Assembly: GCA_024644745.1 (NCBI GenBank)
Contig: JAHEHF010000004.1
Coordinates: 20,269-84,268 of the forward strand
Direction of reading: 5' to 3'
Length of the DNA stretch: 64,000 nt
From: Flavobacteriaceae bacterium
GTDB lineage: Bacteria; Bacteroidota; Bacteroidia; Flavobacteriales; Flavobacteriaceae
In this document: positions 52,856 to 62,121 of the stretch, piece after piece
Layout: every line of letters begins with the position of its first letter
Position numbering within the stretch: position 1 is the first letter of the stretch
Made by a program: the position numbers and the translations under genes
The notes under the pieces: model-generated
Told to the model about the DNA's origin: nothing
What the model saw: only the letters and a program-made list of their open reading frames with translations
Database searches by the model: none

Positions 52856-53395
52856 ATGAAAATCGAAAGGGAATTTCAAACTGGAGACAGAGTTGGTGTG
52901 ATCAATGAAACGCTGACCGGAAAAGTCATTGAGGTAAGATCAGGAAGTATCACAGTTAGATGTGATGATGGATTCCATTATACCTTTGATCCCAAAGAGC
53001 TGGTTTTACAGAAGGAATGGAACGACATGATCAACATGGTCCCTGAGATCCATCAAAAAAATCCCGAACAGCGTCCTTCCCCAAAGGCTGATGTCAAAAA
53101 CAAACCTGAACAGGCTGAAATTGATCTGCACCTTCATGAACTCATTGAAAATGAAGATGGCCTGAGCAGTCATGACAAGCTTTCACTGCAGTTGGGTGAA
53201 GCAAGGCAAAGGCTTGAAATGGCGATTGGAAAAAAGGAGAAAAAAATCATTTTTATTCATGGTCGAGGAGACGGTGTCCTGAAAAAGGAACTGCAGTACA
53301 TGCTAAGGAATTATCCTGTAGAATTTCACGATGCCTCTTATACCAAATACGGTATGGGCGCCACAGAAGTGATCATATACCAAAATAAAAAATGA
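52856..53395 (+). CDS. Smr domain protein with N-terminal beta-barrel (DUF2027-like)
   Basis: 179 residues. The N-terminal part (FQTGDRVGVINETLTGKVIEV) looks like a small SH3/KOW-like barrel. A Pro/Lys-rich linker (PEQRPSPKADVKNKPEQ) leads to an Smr domain (IDLHLHELI, then KKIIFIHGRGDGVLKKELQYML). Smr domains nick branched DNA or cleave mRNA on collided ribosomes; which applies here is unknown. The gene converges with an exported lipoprotein and has a promoter almost touching its ATG. Confidence 0.87.
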   Translation: MKIEREFQTGDRVGVINETLTGKVIEVRSGSITVRCDDGFHYTFDPKELVLQKEWNDMINMVPEIHQKNPEQRPSPKADVKNKPEQAEIDLHLHELIENEDGLSSHDKLSLQLGEARQRLEMAIGKKEKKIIFIHGRGDGVLKKELQYMLRNYPVEFHDASYTKYGMGATEVIIYQNKK

Positions 53396-53400
53396 TTTGC

Positions 53401-53919
53401 TTATCCGGCAGGGCCAGTTTCAACCGTCCCGAAAACAAAAGTCTCATCAAGTTTCAACTCCTCATCCCCTATTTTTAATACCACATCAACCAGAACAATA
53501 TAATGTTTCCAGCCCGTGATGGTTTCCCCGTCAACGTCATATTCGGGTTGATTTTCAACAAAAATAGCTCCAGCCACACCTCTCCAGTCCTTGACAACCT
53601 TTGGTTCTATAGGAGGCACGGCCGCACAAAAATAGGCATCCGTCACTCTTTCATCAAACAAGCGGTAGGTCACCGTATAATCGCCGGTTAAGCTGATCCC
53701 CACAGGCTGTACGGGATCTTCATCCTTTCTGATCTGCTTGTCGGTCAAAGTTACAATAAGGCTTTCTCTCTGGTCATTCGAACTGAGTCTGTAGAGGGTA
53801 TAATTATTGGATCCGCAAAGGCTTACCTCATCTTCAAATTCAAAACTGGAAATATCAAGATCACCGTCATTACAGGCCAGAGTAAAGGTTAAAAACACAT
53901 ATAATACAATTTTTTTCAT
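53401..53919 (-). CDS. Lipoprotein of unknown function
   Basis: 172 residues. MKKIVLYVFLTFTLAC ends with a lipoprotein anchor Cys at residue 16. The rest is a beta-rich domain (SLCGSNNYTLYRLSSNDQRESLIVTL, VGISLTGDYTVTYRLFDERVTDAYFC) with two to three further Cys that might form disulfides. Not recognised as a named family. Its promoter faces away from the cysteine desulfurase gene. Confidence 0.75.
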   Translation of the reverse strand: MKKIVLYVFLTFTLACNDGDLDISSFEFEDEVSLCGSNNYTLYRLSSNDQRESLIVTLTDKQIRKDEDPVQPVGISLTGDYTVTYRLFDERVTDAYFCAAVPPIEPKVVKDWRGVAGAIFVENQPEYDVDGETITGWKHYIVLVDVVLKIGDEELKLDETFVFGTVETGPAG

Positions 53920-53969
53920 CAGTCTCTCTAAGCTAAAAGGTCATTTTTCCGCAGTTGACACGGATGAGA

Positions 53970-53977
53970 CAAAAGTA
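53970..53977 (-). promoter_or_regulatory. -7 box for the unknown lipoprotein gene
   Basis: The minus strand reads TACTTTTG (perfect TAnnTTTG), about 50 bases before the ATG at 53919. -33 is weak. Confidence 0.5.
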
Positions 53978-54023
53978 ACAGTTTTATCAACTATTTTAAA
54001 ACATTAGTCAGAATAAAAATAAT

Positions 54024-54031
54024 TACTTTTG
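54024..54031 (+). promoter_or_regulatory. -7 box four bases before the cysteine desulfurase ATG
   Basis: TACTTTTG ends at 54031 and the ATG is at 54036. As with the Smr gene, this predicts a leaderless or near-leaderless transcript. No good -33 TTG at 19-base spacing. Confidence 0.5.
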
Positions 54032-54035
54032 TATC

Positions 54036-55190
54036 ATGCGAAAAATATACTTTGACAATGCGGCAACCACTCCTGTGGATCAGGAGGTGATCAGGGTCAT
54101 GACGGATCATTTGAGTCACAATTTCGGGAATCCTTCATCAACTCATGAATTTGGAAGAAAAGCCAAGGCACAATTGGAGATGGCCCGTAAGAAAATTGCA
54201 GGATATCTGAATTGCACTCCGTCTGAAGTTATTTTTACGGGGGGAGGAAGTGAAGCCGATAACCTGATCCTTTTTAATGCCGTAAAAGATCTTGGTGTTA
54301 AAAGGATCCTCAGTTCCTCTATTGAGCATCACGCCGTTCTGCATACCATAGATGCCTTACAAAAAAATTTCGGTATTGAATCTGAAACTGTAGCCCTTGA
54401 TGAAAACGGGCAAGTCAATTTTCAGGCTCTTGAATCCCTTTTGAAAGCATCAGAAAAGAAAACACTTGTCAGCCTGATGCAGGTGAACAATGAATTGGGA
54501 AACATTCTTGAAATTGACAGGGTCATCGACCTCTGTTCAAAGTACGGGGCCTTGTTCCATTCGGACACAGTACAGGGTATTGGTCATGTCCCTCTGGATC
54601 TTAAAAAATCTCCCATTGATTTTATCGCCGCAAGTGCCCATAAATTTCACGGACCCAAAGGTGTTGGCTTTGCCATTATTCAAAAACAATACAAAATAGA
54701 ACCCCTGCTCCATGGAGGGGAACAGGAAAGGGGCGCCCGTGCAGGAACTGAAAATACGCACAGCATAGCAGGAATGGACAAGGCCCTGGAGCTTGTTATG
54801 GAAAATTTCGAAGCAGACAAAGCCTATATTTCCGGATTGAAAAACTATTTCATTGAGCAAATTCGTTTGAAGATCAATGACATAGCCTTTAATGGTCTTT
54901 CCGGGGATATGGATAAAAGCGCTTTTCATATCCTGAATGTGAGGTTCCCAAGACAAATTCCGATGCTCCTGTTCAATCTGGACCTTAAAGGCATTGCGGC
55001 CTCCGGTGGAAGTGCTTGCCAAAGCGGAAGCAATAAAGGTTCGCATGTATTGGGCGCTATCCTGGGTGAAGAGGCTTCAAAACAGACTTCTGTGCGTTTC
55101 TCCTTCAGTAAATTCAATACGAGGGAAGAAATTGACTATACGATCGGGGTTCTTGAGGCCCTGTGTGCTGAAAAAACGAATCATGCATAA
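54036..55190 (+). CDS. Cysteine desulfurase (NifS/IscS-like)
   Basis: PLP enzyme that takes sulfur from cysteine for iron-sulfur clusters or thiolated tRNA. MRKIYFDNAATTPVDQEVIRVM is the usual start. FIAASAHKFHGPKGVGF holds the PLP Lys and GGEQERGARAGTENTHSIAGM is the phosphate-binding region. GGSACQSGSNKGSHVL contains the catalytic Cys with the longer loop of class I enzymes. 384 residues. No iscU or sufE is adjacent, so its sulfur acceptor is unknown. Confidence 0.94.
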   Translation: MRKIYFDNAATTPVDQEVIRVMTDHLSHNFGNPSSTHEFGRKAKAQLEMARKKIAGYLNCTPSEVIFTGGGSEADNLILFNAVKDLGVKRILSSSIEHHAVLHTIDALQKNFGIESETVALDENGQVNFQALESLLKASEKKTLVSLMQVNNELGNILEIDRVIDLCSKYGALFHSDTVQGIGHVPLDLKKSPIDFIAASAHKFHGPKGVGFAIIQKQYKIEPLLHGGEQERGARAGTENTHSIAGMDKALELVMENFEADKAYISGLKNYFIEQIRLKINDIAFNGLSGDMDKSAFHILNVRFPRQIPMLLFNLDLKGIAASGGSACQSGSNKGSHVLGAILGEEASKQTSVRFSFSKFNTREEIDYTIGVLEALCAEKTNHA

Positions 55191-55192
55191 AT

Positions 55193-55230
55193 AAAAAAGG
55201 TTGTGTCAATCACAACCCTTTTTATTTATT
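55193..55230. terminator. Bidirectional terminator between the cysteine desulfurase and FKBP genes
   Basis: GGTTGTG / CACAACC stem with a TCAAT loop, flanked by A6 on the left and a T-run on the right, so U-tracts exist for both strands. It separates two convergent genes. Confidence 0.88.
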
Positions 55231-55250
55231 TTATCCTGATACCATTTTGA

Positions 55251-56087
55251 TCAACTGTCTGCATCCAGGTAATTCGGAATACCATCGCCATCGGTGTCAT
55301 CATTTGTAGGGTCTCCATCTTCGTCAGTATCCTCCAATCTTGTCGGAGTACCATCGTTGTCATCGTCTATATCGAGATAATCGGGTACGAGGTCTCCATC
55401 GGTATCATCATTAGAAACGTCCCCGTCTCCATCAATGTCCTCCTTATTGTTGATTACAAGGTCCTGATCCGCATCAGCCACAACCACACTGCCAAGATCG
55501 AAAAAATAATATATGGGCGCATTGCCCGGGATTGAAGAAGAACCATTACGTCCGTAGGCCAGACCCGAAGGCATGAAAAATACCCCATTTCCGGTATTTT
55601 CATAACCAAAGGATTCATCAGGATAGATCACTCTTTCTCCTGATTTAAAATATGATACCCCGTACCTGAATCCCATAATGGTCTGAGGCAAATGGAACCA
55701 TGACTTTTTTGAAGTGTAACTCAAATTCTCATCAAATTTGGTGCTGTCAAGCAAAAACCCGCGATACAAAACCTGCACGGAATCATTCCTGCTGGGCTGA
55801 ACACCGACACCTACCTGATCAACATAGTAATACATCTTGTAATCGATGTCATTGTAATTGATATTATCGATCTCAACAATAGAATACAAAGGCGTCTCTC
55901 CATTCATGATGGTATCTATGGCTTTGTCTTCTGTTAAATAATGTGTCTGCAAAAATTCGACCAGGTCTGCATCATCCTCCAGTGCCTGCGCAACCGGATC
56001 GTGATTATCTTTGTCATCATCATCGTCATCACTGCATGCATAAATAGCGATTCCCAGGATCAGTACAATTAAATATTTCAGTTTCAT
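55251..56087 (-). CDS. FKBP-type peptidylprolyl isomerase lipoprotein with calcium-repeat tail
   Basis: 278 residues. [18 protein letters not shown] is a lipoprotein signal (Cys 18), followed by an acidic run ([12 protein letters not shown]). An FKBP domain occupies the middle ([56 protein letters not shown]). The last 75 residues are thrombospondin type 3-like Asp-rich calcium repeats ([51 protein letters not shown]). The tail is expected to be rigid with calcium bound. Anchored at the outer membrane, it would fold exported proteins. Confidence 0.9.
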   Translation of the reverse strand: MKLKYLIVLILGIAIYACSDDDDDDKDNHDPVAQALEDDADLVEFLQTHYLTEDKAIDTIMNGETPLYSIVEIDNINYNDIDYKMYYYVDQVGVGVQPSRNDSVQVLYRGFLLDSTKFDENLSYTSKKSWFHLPQTIMGFRYGVSYFKSGERVIYPDESFGYENTGNGVFFMPSGLAYGRNGSSSIPGNAPIYYFFDLGSVVVADADQDLVINNKEDIDGDGDVSNDDTDGDLVPDYLDIDDDNDGTPTRLEDTDEDGDPTNDDTDGDGIPNYLDADS

Positions 56088-56202
56088 TCCAATTATTTAT
56101 GGTGGCAATTTAACATTTTAATTTTTTTTTAAATATCCACTGCCAAAAATTAACATTAAATTAGATATGTACGGTTCCCATTCATCATGAGGGAAAACCG
56201 TT

Positions 56203-57972
56203 CTATCTAAACTCTATTTTTCTCATCCTCAAGCTTAAAGGCGTGATCTCAAGGTATTCATCATCCCTGATGTATTCCATACACTCTTCGAGTGAAAAAT
56301 CTATCTTGGGGAATATTTTTGCACTGTCATCTGATCCGGATGACCTCACGTTGGTCAGCTTTTTTCCTTTGATCAGGTTGACACCCATATCTTCCTGGCG
56401 GGTGTTCTCTCCCACAACCTGTCCTTTGTAAATTTCCTGATTGGGGTCTATGAAAAATTTGCCCCTGTCCTGAAGCCTGTCTATGGCATAAGCTGTAGCT
56501 TTACCTGCTTCAGAAGCTACTATCGCCCCATTGAGCACTTCACTGAAATCTCCTTTGTACGTATCATAGCCTCTTAACCTGTGGTTGATGATGGCTTCCC
56601 CCTGGGTGGCTGTCAGTATCTTATTTCTCAAGCCAATAAGTCCCCTTGAAGGGATGTCAAACTCAAGATGCTGCAGGTCTCCCTTTGGTTCCATCACGTG
56701 CAGGTCTCCTTTCCTGATGGTCACCAGATTGATGGCCTTGCTTGCCAGTTCTTCAGGGACGTCAATCACAAGGGTCTCAAAGGGCTCACATTGTTTGCCG
56801 TCAATTTCCTTCAGGATGACCTTGGGCCTTCCCACCTGAAGCTCGTAGCCTTCTCGTCTCATTGTTTCAATAAGAACAGACAAGTGCAGAATTCCCCTTC
56901 CGTAAACAATAAACTTGTCTTCACTGTCGGTTTCTTCAACACGAAGGGCCAGATTCTTTTCTGTTTCCTTGAACAACCTGTCTCTCAAATGACGGGAGGT
57001 TACAAACTTTCCCTCCTTCCCGAAGAACGGGGAATTGTTGATCGTGAACAGCATACTCATGGTTGGCTTATCCACTTCAATTCTTGGAAGCGCCTCAGGG
57101 TTCTCAAAATCAGCAATGGTATCACCGATCTCAAATCCTTCAATTCCTGTGATGGCACAGATGTCACCACTCCTGACCTTGCTGGTCTTGGCTTTTCCGA
57201 GACCTTCAAAAGTATGCAGTTCCTTGATCCTGACTTTTTTCACCACCCCGTCAGATTTACACAGCATGTAGTCTTTACCTTCTTCAAGGTCACCCCTGAA
57301 CACTCTTCCAATGGCTATCCTTCCCGTGAAGGAAGAATAATCGAGAGAGGTGATCTGCATTTGTGGTGAACCCTCTCTGTAGGGTGCCTCAGGAATGTTT
57401 TCAATAATGGCATCAAGCAAAGGAATGATATTATCAGTAGGTTCCTGCCAGTCGGTATTCATCCAGCCATTTTTAGCCGAACCGTAAATGGTGTTAAATT
57501 CTAATTGCTCCTCAGTCGCATCCAGCGCGAACATCAGGTCAAAAACTTTTTCATGAACCAGATCCGGAGTACAATTCTCCTTATCTACTTTATTCACAAC
57601 AACAATGGGCATCAATCCAAGTTCAAGTGCCTTGCTCAATACAAACCTTGTCTGAGGCATGGGGCCTTCAAAAGCATCAACCAGCAGCAACACCCCGTCA
57701 GCCATTTTCAGGACACGCTCTACTTCTCCTCCAAAGTCAGCGTGACCGGGTGTATCGATCACATTGATTTTTACTCCTTTATAATTCACCGATACATTTT
57801 TCGACAAAATGGTAATTCCTCTTTCTCGTTCAAGGTCATTGTTGTCTAAAAGCAAGTCGGTTCGCACCTTTCTGTCGTCCAATATTTTGGCCTGATCAAT
57901 GATTTTGTCAACCAAGGTGGTTTTACCGTGATCAACGTGGGCGATAATTGCTATATTTCTGATTGATTGCAT
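56203..57972 (-). CDS. typA: GTP-binding protein TypA/BipA
   Basis: Ribosome-associated translational GTPase used under stress and in the cold. It shows G1 AHVDHGKTTLVDKI, G3 DTPGHADFGGEVERVL, G4 VVNKVDKEN, then EF-Tu-like domain II and EF-G-like domains. The C-terminal BipA block is seen as SRGLIGLRNKILTATQGEAIINHRL and GQVVGENTRQEDMGVNLIKGKKLTN. 589 residues, typical. A promoter box lies just upstream. Confidence 0.96.
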   Translation of the reverse strand: MQSIRNIAIIAHVDHGKTTLVDKIIDQAKILDDRKVRTDLLLDNNDLERERGITILSKNVSVNYKGVKINVIDTPGHADFGGEVERVLKMADGVLLLVDAFEGPMPQTRFVLSKALELGLMPIVVVNKVDKENCTPDLVHEKVFDLMFALDATEEQLEFNTIYGSAKNGWMNTDWQEPTDNIIPLLDAIIENIPEAPYREGSPQMQITSLDYSSFTGRIAIGRVFRGDLEEGKDYMLCKSDGVVKKVRIKELHTFEGLGKAKTSKVRSGDICAITGIEGFEIGDTIADFENPEALPRIEVDKPTMSMLFTINNSPFFGKEGKFVTSRHLRDRLFKETEKNLALRVEETDSEDKFIVYGRGILHLSVLIETMRREGYELQVGRPKVILKEIDGKQCEPFETLVIDVPEELASKAINLVTIRKGDLHVMEPKGDLQHLEFDIPSRGLIGLRNKILTATQGEAIINHRLRGYDTYKGDFSEVLNGAIVASEAGKATAYAIDRLQDRGKFFIDPNQEIYKGQVVGENTRQEDMGVNLIKGKKLTNVRSSGSDDSAKIFPKIDFSLEECMEYIRDDEYLEITPLSLRMRKIEFR

Positions 57973-57991
57973 ATCTATTTTTTAGAAAGTG

Positions 57992-57999
57992 CAAAAGTA
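57992..57999 (-). promoter_or_regulatory. -7 box for typA
   Basis: The minus strand reads TACTTTTG (perfect TAnnTTTG), with CTGACA about 18 bases upstream as an imperfect -33. The box is about 20 bases before the ATG at 57972. Confidence 0.55.
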
Positions 58000-58123
58000 A
58001 TCCTTTATTTTGATTGTCAGAGGTTTTGATCAAATAATAATTGGACCCCCTGCATTGTTCATTATCTCGAGTAATTATCTATAACTTAATGAGCCAAAAC
58101 AGTTATTATTCAACAGAGAAAGT

Positions 58124-58131
58124 TATTTTTG
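58124..58131 (+). promoter_or_regulatory. -7 box for the Cof-type phosphatase gene
   Basis: TATTTTTG (perfect TAnnTTTG) overlaps the TTG used as start in the ORF track, so the real start must be the later ATG at 58153. Confidence 0.55.
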
Positions 58132-58152
58132 CATCTTAATTTTATTCATGAT

Positions 58153-58968
58153 ATGGATCTTTCTCAGGTAAAAATGGTGGTTACAGACATGGACGGAACG
58201 CTTCTGAATTCTAAAAGCGAGGTGAGTCATCATTTTTTTACACTCTTCAATAATTTAAAGGCGCACCAGGTTCATTTTGTTGCGGCCAGCGGAAGGCAGT
58301 ACAGCAGCATACAGGACAAACTCATGTCAATTTACACCGATATTACCATTATTGCCGAAAATGGAGGTTATATCAAGCAAGGGGAAAAAGAACTGGGCGC
58401 GATTCATTTGTCGTCAGAGCACATCAAGCTCCTGATTCCTGTTCTCAGAAAAGTAGAAGGTGTTCATATCGTTTTATGCGGTAAAAAGTCGGCCTACATT
58501 GAAGATGATAATGAAGAATTTAAAAGCATCCTGAAAGAATATTACACCAAATTTGACGTGGTCAGTGACCTGCTGAACGAGGTGGATGATCATTTTTTTA
58601 AAGTAGCCGTTTATCATTTCGAAAGTTCAGAAGCTTATATTTACCCCCATGTTAAGCATTTGGAAAAGGAATTGCAGATCAAAGTTTCCGGGACCAATTG
58701 GGTTGATATAGCCGATTACAGGGCCAATAAAGGGGAGGCAGTCAAGTTACTGCAAAACCAGCTCGGAGTTGACATCAAGGAGACCATGGTGTTCGGAGAT
58801 TTTAATAACGATCTTGAAATGATTGACCGTGCCTATTTCAGTTATGCCATGGAAAACGCGCACCAAAACGTTAAAATGGCTGCAAGGTTCCATACAAAAA
58901 GCAACAACGAAGGCGGTGTGGAACTCATTTTAGAGGAATTGATCCGTTCCAAAAAAGCAAATTTCTAG
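58153..58968 (+). CDS. HAD-superfamily hydrolase, Cof type
   Basis: About 271 residues from the ATG at 58153 (MDLSQVKMVVTDMDGTLLNS). The HAD nucleophile motif is TDMDGTLLNSKSEVSHHFFTLF, motif II Ser lies in AASGRQYSSI, and motif IV is MVFGDFNNDLEMIDRAYFSYAMENA. The C2 cap between makes it a Cof/YbiV-type phosphatase acting on a sugar phosphate or similar. Substrate not predictable. It converges with the thioesterase gene. Confidence 0.92.
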   Translation: MDLSQVKMVVTDMDGTLLNSKSEVSHHFFTLFNNLKAHQVHFVAASGRQYSSIQDKLMSIYTDITIIAENGGYIKQGEKELGAIHLSSEHIKLLIPVLRKVEGVHIVLCGKKSAYIEDDNEEFKSILKEYYTKFDVVSDLLNEVDDHFFKVAVYHFESSEAYIYPHVKHLEKELQIKVSGTNWVDIADYRANKGEAVKLLQNQLGVDIKETMVFGDFNNDLEMIDRAYFSYAMENAHQNVKMAARFHTKSNNEGGVELILEELIRSKKANF

Positions 58969-58980
58969 CATTTCTGCCTT

Positions 58981-59385
58981 TTATTTAGGATGGAGGAGCG
59001 ACAATATATCTTCCTTGATCCTTGCAGGGCTCAATGTTTTTGCGTCAAGCAGACACCATGTTGACCTGGCCTTAAACAAAAGGGTGTCCCCGTTAAAGGC
59101 CTGCACGTGACGTACAGATTTTACACCATTTGAATCGCCGACCCATGTGATCAACGTAATCTCCTGATCCAGTTTGGCCTGGCTCAAATAATCCAGTTCG
59201 TGCCGAAGCACCACCCAGAGATATTTTCTGCTGACCTCAGGAGTAGCCAATTGTTTCCAGTGCTGTTCTGAAATATCATTCAACCATTTCAGGTAGACCA
59301 CATTGTTGACATGTTTCAATGCATCAATATCCTTTTCCCCTACTTTTAAGGTATAGGAAAAAGATACAGCGTTTTCCGGAATCAT
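58981..59385 (-). CDS. Hotdog-fold acyl-CoA/ACP thioesterase
   Basis: About 134 residues. FSYTLKVGEKDIDALKHVNNVVYLKWLNDISEQHW is the 4-hydroxybenzoyl-CoA/acyl-ACP thioesterase signature with the catalytic Asp/His region. The ORF track starts at a GTG (59394); the ATG at 59385 (MIPENAVSFSY) is equally good and chosen here. It lies just after hisIE on the same strand (15 bases to the chosen ATG), so it may be read from the his operon. Substrate unknown. Confidence 0.88.
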   Translation of the reverse strand: MIPENAVSFSYTLKVGEKDIDALKHVNNVVYLKWLNDISEQHWKQLATPEVSRKYLWVVLRHELDYLSQAKLDQEITLITWVGDSNGVKSVRHVQAFNGDTLLFKARSTWCLLDAKTLSPARIKEDILSLLHPK

Positions 59386-59400
59386 TTTCTTCACGATTTA

Positions 59401-59994
59401 TTATTTATGTCTGCCTTTTAACACCTCGGTAATTCGGTTGAGGTCAAAACCTTTGGCCTGCAACAAAATTAAGTAATGAAACAACAAATCAGCAGCCTCG
59501 TCCAAAAATAATTGCTGATTATCATCTTTGGCCTCAATAACCACTTCTACGGCCTCCTCTCCCACTTTTTGCGCAATTTTGTTAATTCCTTTTTTAAATA
59601 GGGAAGACACATATGAAGCTTCAGACTCATTTTCCCTTCTGTCTTTGATCACATTTTCCAATGTTGACAAGAATCCAAATTCCTGCACATTTTTAGCAGC
59701 CCAGCAGGTGTCGGTACCCTGATGGCAAACAGGACCTTCAGGACGCACCTTGATCAGCAGGGTATCATCATCACAATCGTTCAGGATTTCCACAAGGTAC
59801 AGAAAATTACCGCTTTCTTCTCCTTTGGTCCATAAGCGCTGCTTGCTTCTGCTGTAAAAGGTTACCCGACCCGTTTCCATGGTTTTGTGATAGGCATCCA
59901 GATTCATATAACCCAGCATCAAAACATTTTTAGTCGCCACATCCTGGATAATTGCCGGAATCAGGCCCGTTGTTTCATCAAAATTTAATTTCAT
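59401..59994 (-). CDS. hisIE: Phosphoribosyl-AMP cyclohydrolase / phosphoribosyl-ATP pyrophosphohydrolase
   Basis: Fused enzyme for histidine steps 2 and 3. The HisI half has [27 protein letters not shown] and the HisE half has [27 protein letters not shown]. 197 residues is typical of the fusion. Its ATG overlaps the hisF stop (ATGA), so translation is coupled. It is last of the his genes before the thioesterase. Confidence 0.96.
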   Translation of the reverse strand: MKLNFDETTGLIPAIIQDVATKNVLMLGYMNLDAYHKTMETGRVTFYSRSKQRLWTKGEESGNFLYLVEILNDCDDDTLLIKVRPEGPVCHQGTDTCWAAKNVQEFGFLSTLENVIKDRRENESEASYVSSLFKKGINKIAQKVGEEAVEVVIEAKDDNQQLFLDEAADLLFHYLILLQAKGFDLNRITEVLKGRHK

Positions 59995-60746
59995 AATCTT
60001 ATATTTATTCCCTGTTGGTACAGTTCCTTTTTTAAATCCTTGATTTCAATTTCCTTGTAGTGAAAAACACTAGCTGCCAATGCGGCATCTGCCTTGCCTT
60101 TGACAAAAGTATCTGAAAAATGCTGAATGGTACCTGCCCCGCCACTGGCAATGACAGGAACTTTGACCAGATCAGAGATCTTTTTTAAGGTTTCATTGGC
60201 AAAACCGTTTTTGGTTCCATCGTGATCCATTGACGTAAAAAGAATTTCTCCGGCGCCCAATCTCACACCTTCCTCAATCCATTCAAAAAGATCCAGGTCG
60301 GTCTCTACCCTTCCGCCCACTAAAAATACTTTCCACTGCCCATTGATAAGTTTTGCATCAACTGCAAGAACGATACACTGGCTGCCAAATTTATTGGCGA
60401 GCTCACTGATCAGCTTTGGGTTTTTGACTGCTGAAGAATTAATCGAGACCTTGTCTGCTCCGGCTCTTAAAAGCATGTTCACATCCTCGACGCTTGAGAT
60501 GCCACCTCCCACAGTAAAGGGTATATTAACTTTTCTGGCCACTTTCTCAACCAGTTGTACCAGGGTTTTCCTCTTTTCTTTGGTCGCTGTGATATCGAGA
60601 AAAACCAACTCATCAGCACCTTCTTTTGAATATCGATCTGCCAGCTCAACAGGGTCCCCCGCGTCCTGAAGGTCCACAAAATTGACCCCTTTTACGGTCC
60701 TGCCATTTTTTATATCAAGACAGGGTATGATTCTTTTACTTACCAT
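59991..60746 (-). CDS. hisF: Imidazole glycerol phosphate synthase subunit HisF
   Basis: Cyclase barrel that uses ammonia from HisH to form [31 protein letters not shown] has the first catalytic Asp and [22 protein letters not shown] the second. The barrel ends with [18 protein letters not shown]. 251 residues. A gap of 62 bases lies between it and hisA, unlike the tight spacing elsewhere in the operon. I see no clear hairpin in it. Confidence 0.96.
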   Translation of the reverse strand: MVSKRIIPCLDIKNGRTVKGVNFVDLQDAGDPVELADRYSKEGADELVFLDITATKEKRKTLVQLVEKVARKVNIPFTVGGGISSVEDVNMLLRAGADKVSINSSAVKNPKLISELANKFGSQCIVLAVDAKLINGQWKVFLVGGRVETDLDLFEWIEEGVRLGAGEILFTSMDHDGTKNGFANETLKKISDLVKVPVIASGGAGTIQHFSDTFVKGKADAALAASVFHYKEIEIKDLKKELYQQGINIRL

Positions 60747-60808
60747 TTACTGTTTGTTTTTATGTTTCAAATGCCATCACCGGAAAATCCATGGCAGCAT
60801 TGCGTCTT

Positions 60809-61534
60809 CTATGCATTTAAAATATAATTTTCCAACTGCTTTAAGCTGATACGTTTTTCATAAATCGCCTTACCCAGGATAGCGCCTTCACAACCCAGTT
60901 CGGCCAGTTTGGGCAGCTCGTCAAAATGCGATATACCCCCTGAGGCGATCAAACTGATCTCGGGAATCTCGTCTAAAATTCTTTTGTAAAGCTCAAAAGA
61001 AGGTCCCTCAAGCATTCCGTCCTTCGAAATATCCGTACAGATCACATAGGTCACTCCTTTCTGTTGATAGGACTTAATAAAAGGGATCACCTCTTTTCCG
61101 GATGCTTCCTGCCATCCCGAAATGGCAATTTTTTCCTCTTGTGCGTCAGCTCCTAAAATAATTCTCTCCGGCCCATAGGTACCAAGCCACTTTTTAAATG
61201 TTACCGGGTCCTTAACCGCGATGCTCCCACCGGTAATTTGACTCGCTCCACTTTCAAAGGCAATGCGCAGGTCTTCATCAGACTTGAGTCCACCCCCAAA
61301 ATCGATCTTTAATCTGGTTTTGGAAGCTATTTGCTCAAGGATCCTGTAATTCACAATATGGCTGCTTTTGGCTCCGTCAAGGTCCACAAGATGTAAATAT
61401 TGAATGCCAGCCGCTTCAAATTGTTTGGCCACCTCTAAAGGGTTTTCATTGTATATCTTTTTTGTGGCATAATCTCCTTTGGACAACCTGACACATTTCC
61501 CTTCTATAATATCAATTGCAGGTATAATTCTCAT
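60809..61534 (-). CDS. hisA: Phosphoribosylformimino-5-aminoimidazole carboxamide ribotide isomerase
   Basis: BBM isomerase of histidine step 4. [22 protein letters not shown] has the first catalytic Asp, and [20 protein letters not shown] the second; [15 protein letters not shown] is the phosphate loop. 241 residues. One base separates it from the hisH stop. Confidence 0.96.
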   Translation of the reverse strand: MRIIPAIDIIEGKCVRLSKGDYATKKIYNENPLEVAKQFEAAGIQYLHLVDLDGAKSSHIVNYRILEQIASKTRLKIDFGGGLKSDEDLRIAFESGASQITGGSIAVKDPVTFKKWLGTYGPERIILGADAQEEKIAISGWQEASGKEVIPFIKSYQQKGVTYVICTDISKDGMLEGPSFELYKRILDEIPEISLIASGGISHFDELPKLAELGCEGAILGKAIYEKRISLKQLENYILNA

Positions 61535-61535
61535 G

Positions 61536-62120
61536 TTAAATGGCCTTAATAAAATTCTTTAATATCTGTTCACCCGCATCCCCGCTTTTTTCAGGGTGAA
61601 ACTGGCAGGCGTAAAAATTATCTTTTTGAATGGCACCTGAAAACAAGACACCATAATCTGTTTTTGCTATCGCATATTTGCTGTCGGGCACATAATAACT
61701 GTGTACATAATATACATAAGAATTTTCATTGACCCGATCGCACAAATGGCTTTTGAGATCGAAAATCTGATTCCATCCAATGTGGGGAATCTTAAAATCC
61801 ACTTTAAATTTTAAGACGTCAACAGGAAAAATACCAAGACAATCGGTATTGTTCTCTTCAGAGAATCGACACATGAGCTGCATCCCGAGGCAAATTCCCA
61901 AAACAGGTTGTTTCAACCCGGGAATCACCCTGTCCAGGCCAAATTTCTTAAGTTCCTTCATGGCACTTTGAGCCTCTCCCACACCAGGGAAAATCACCTT
62001 GTCGGCCTCCATGATCTCTTTGGGATCCTTGCTGCAAGTTGCCGAAAAACCTAATCTTTCAAGCGCAAATTGCACCGATTTAACATTGCCTGCCCCGTAA
62101 TCTATAATAACAATATTCAT
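61536..62120 (-). CDS. hisH: Imidazole glycerol phosphate synthase subunit HisH
   Basis: Glutaminase partner of HisF. The triad Cys lies in [10 protein letters not shown], and His/Glu in [14 protein letters not shown]. 194 residues. One base lies between it and the upstream hisB stop. Confidence 0.96.
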   Translation of the reverse strand: MNIVIIDYGAGNVKSVQFALERLGFSATCSKDPKEIMEADKVIFPGVGEAQSAMKELKKFGLDRVIPGLKQPVLGICLGMQLMCRFSEENNTDCLGIFPVDVLKFKVDFKIPHIGWNQIFDLKSHLCDRVNENSYVYYVHSYYVPDSKYAIAKTDYGVLFSGAIQKDNFYACQFHPEKSGDAGEQILKNFIKAI

Positions 62121-62121
62121 T

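Noticed and set aside
56170-56215. Imperfect inverted repeat ACGGTTCCC / GGGAAAACCGT after typA
   Set aside because: Arms need a two-base bulge and no T-run follows on the typA strand, so a terminator call is not supported.
56668-57369. 233-residue plus-strand ORF opposite typA
   Set aside because: Shadow of typA, which has full GTPase motifs. The antisense ORF has no recognisable domain, promoter or signal.
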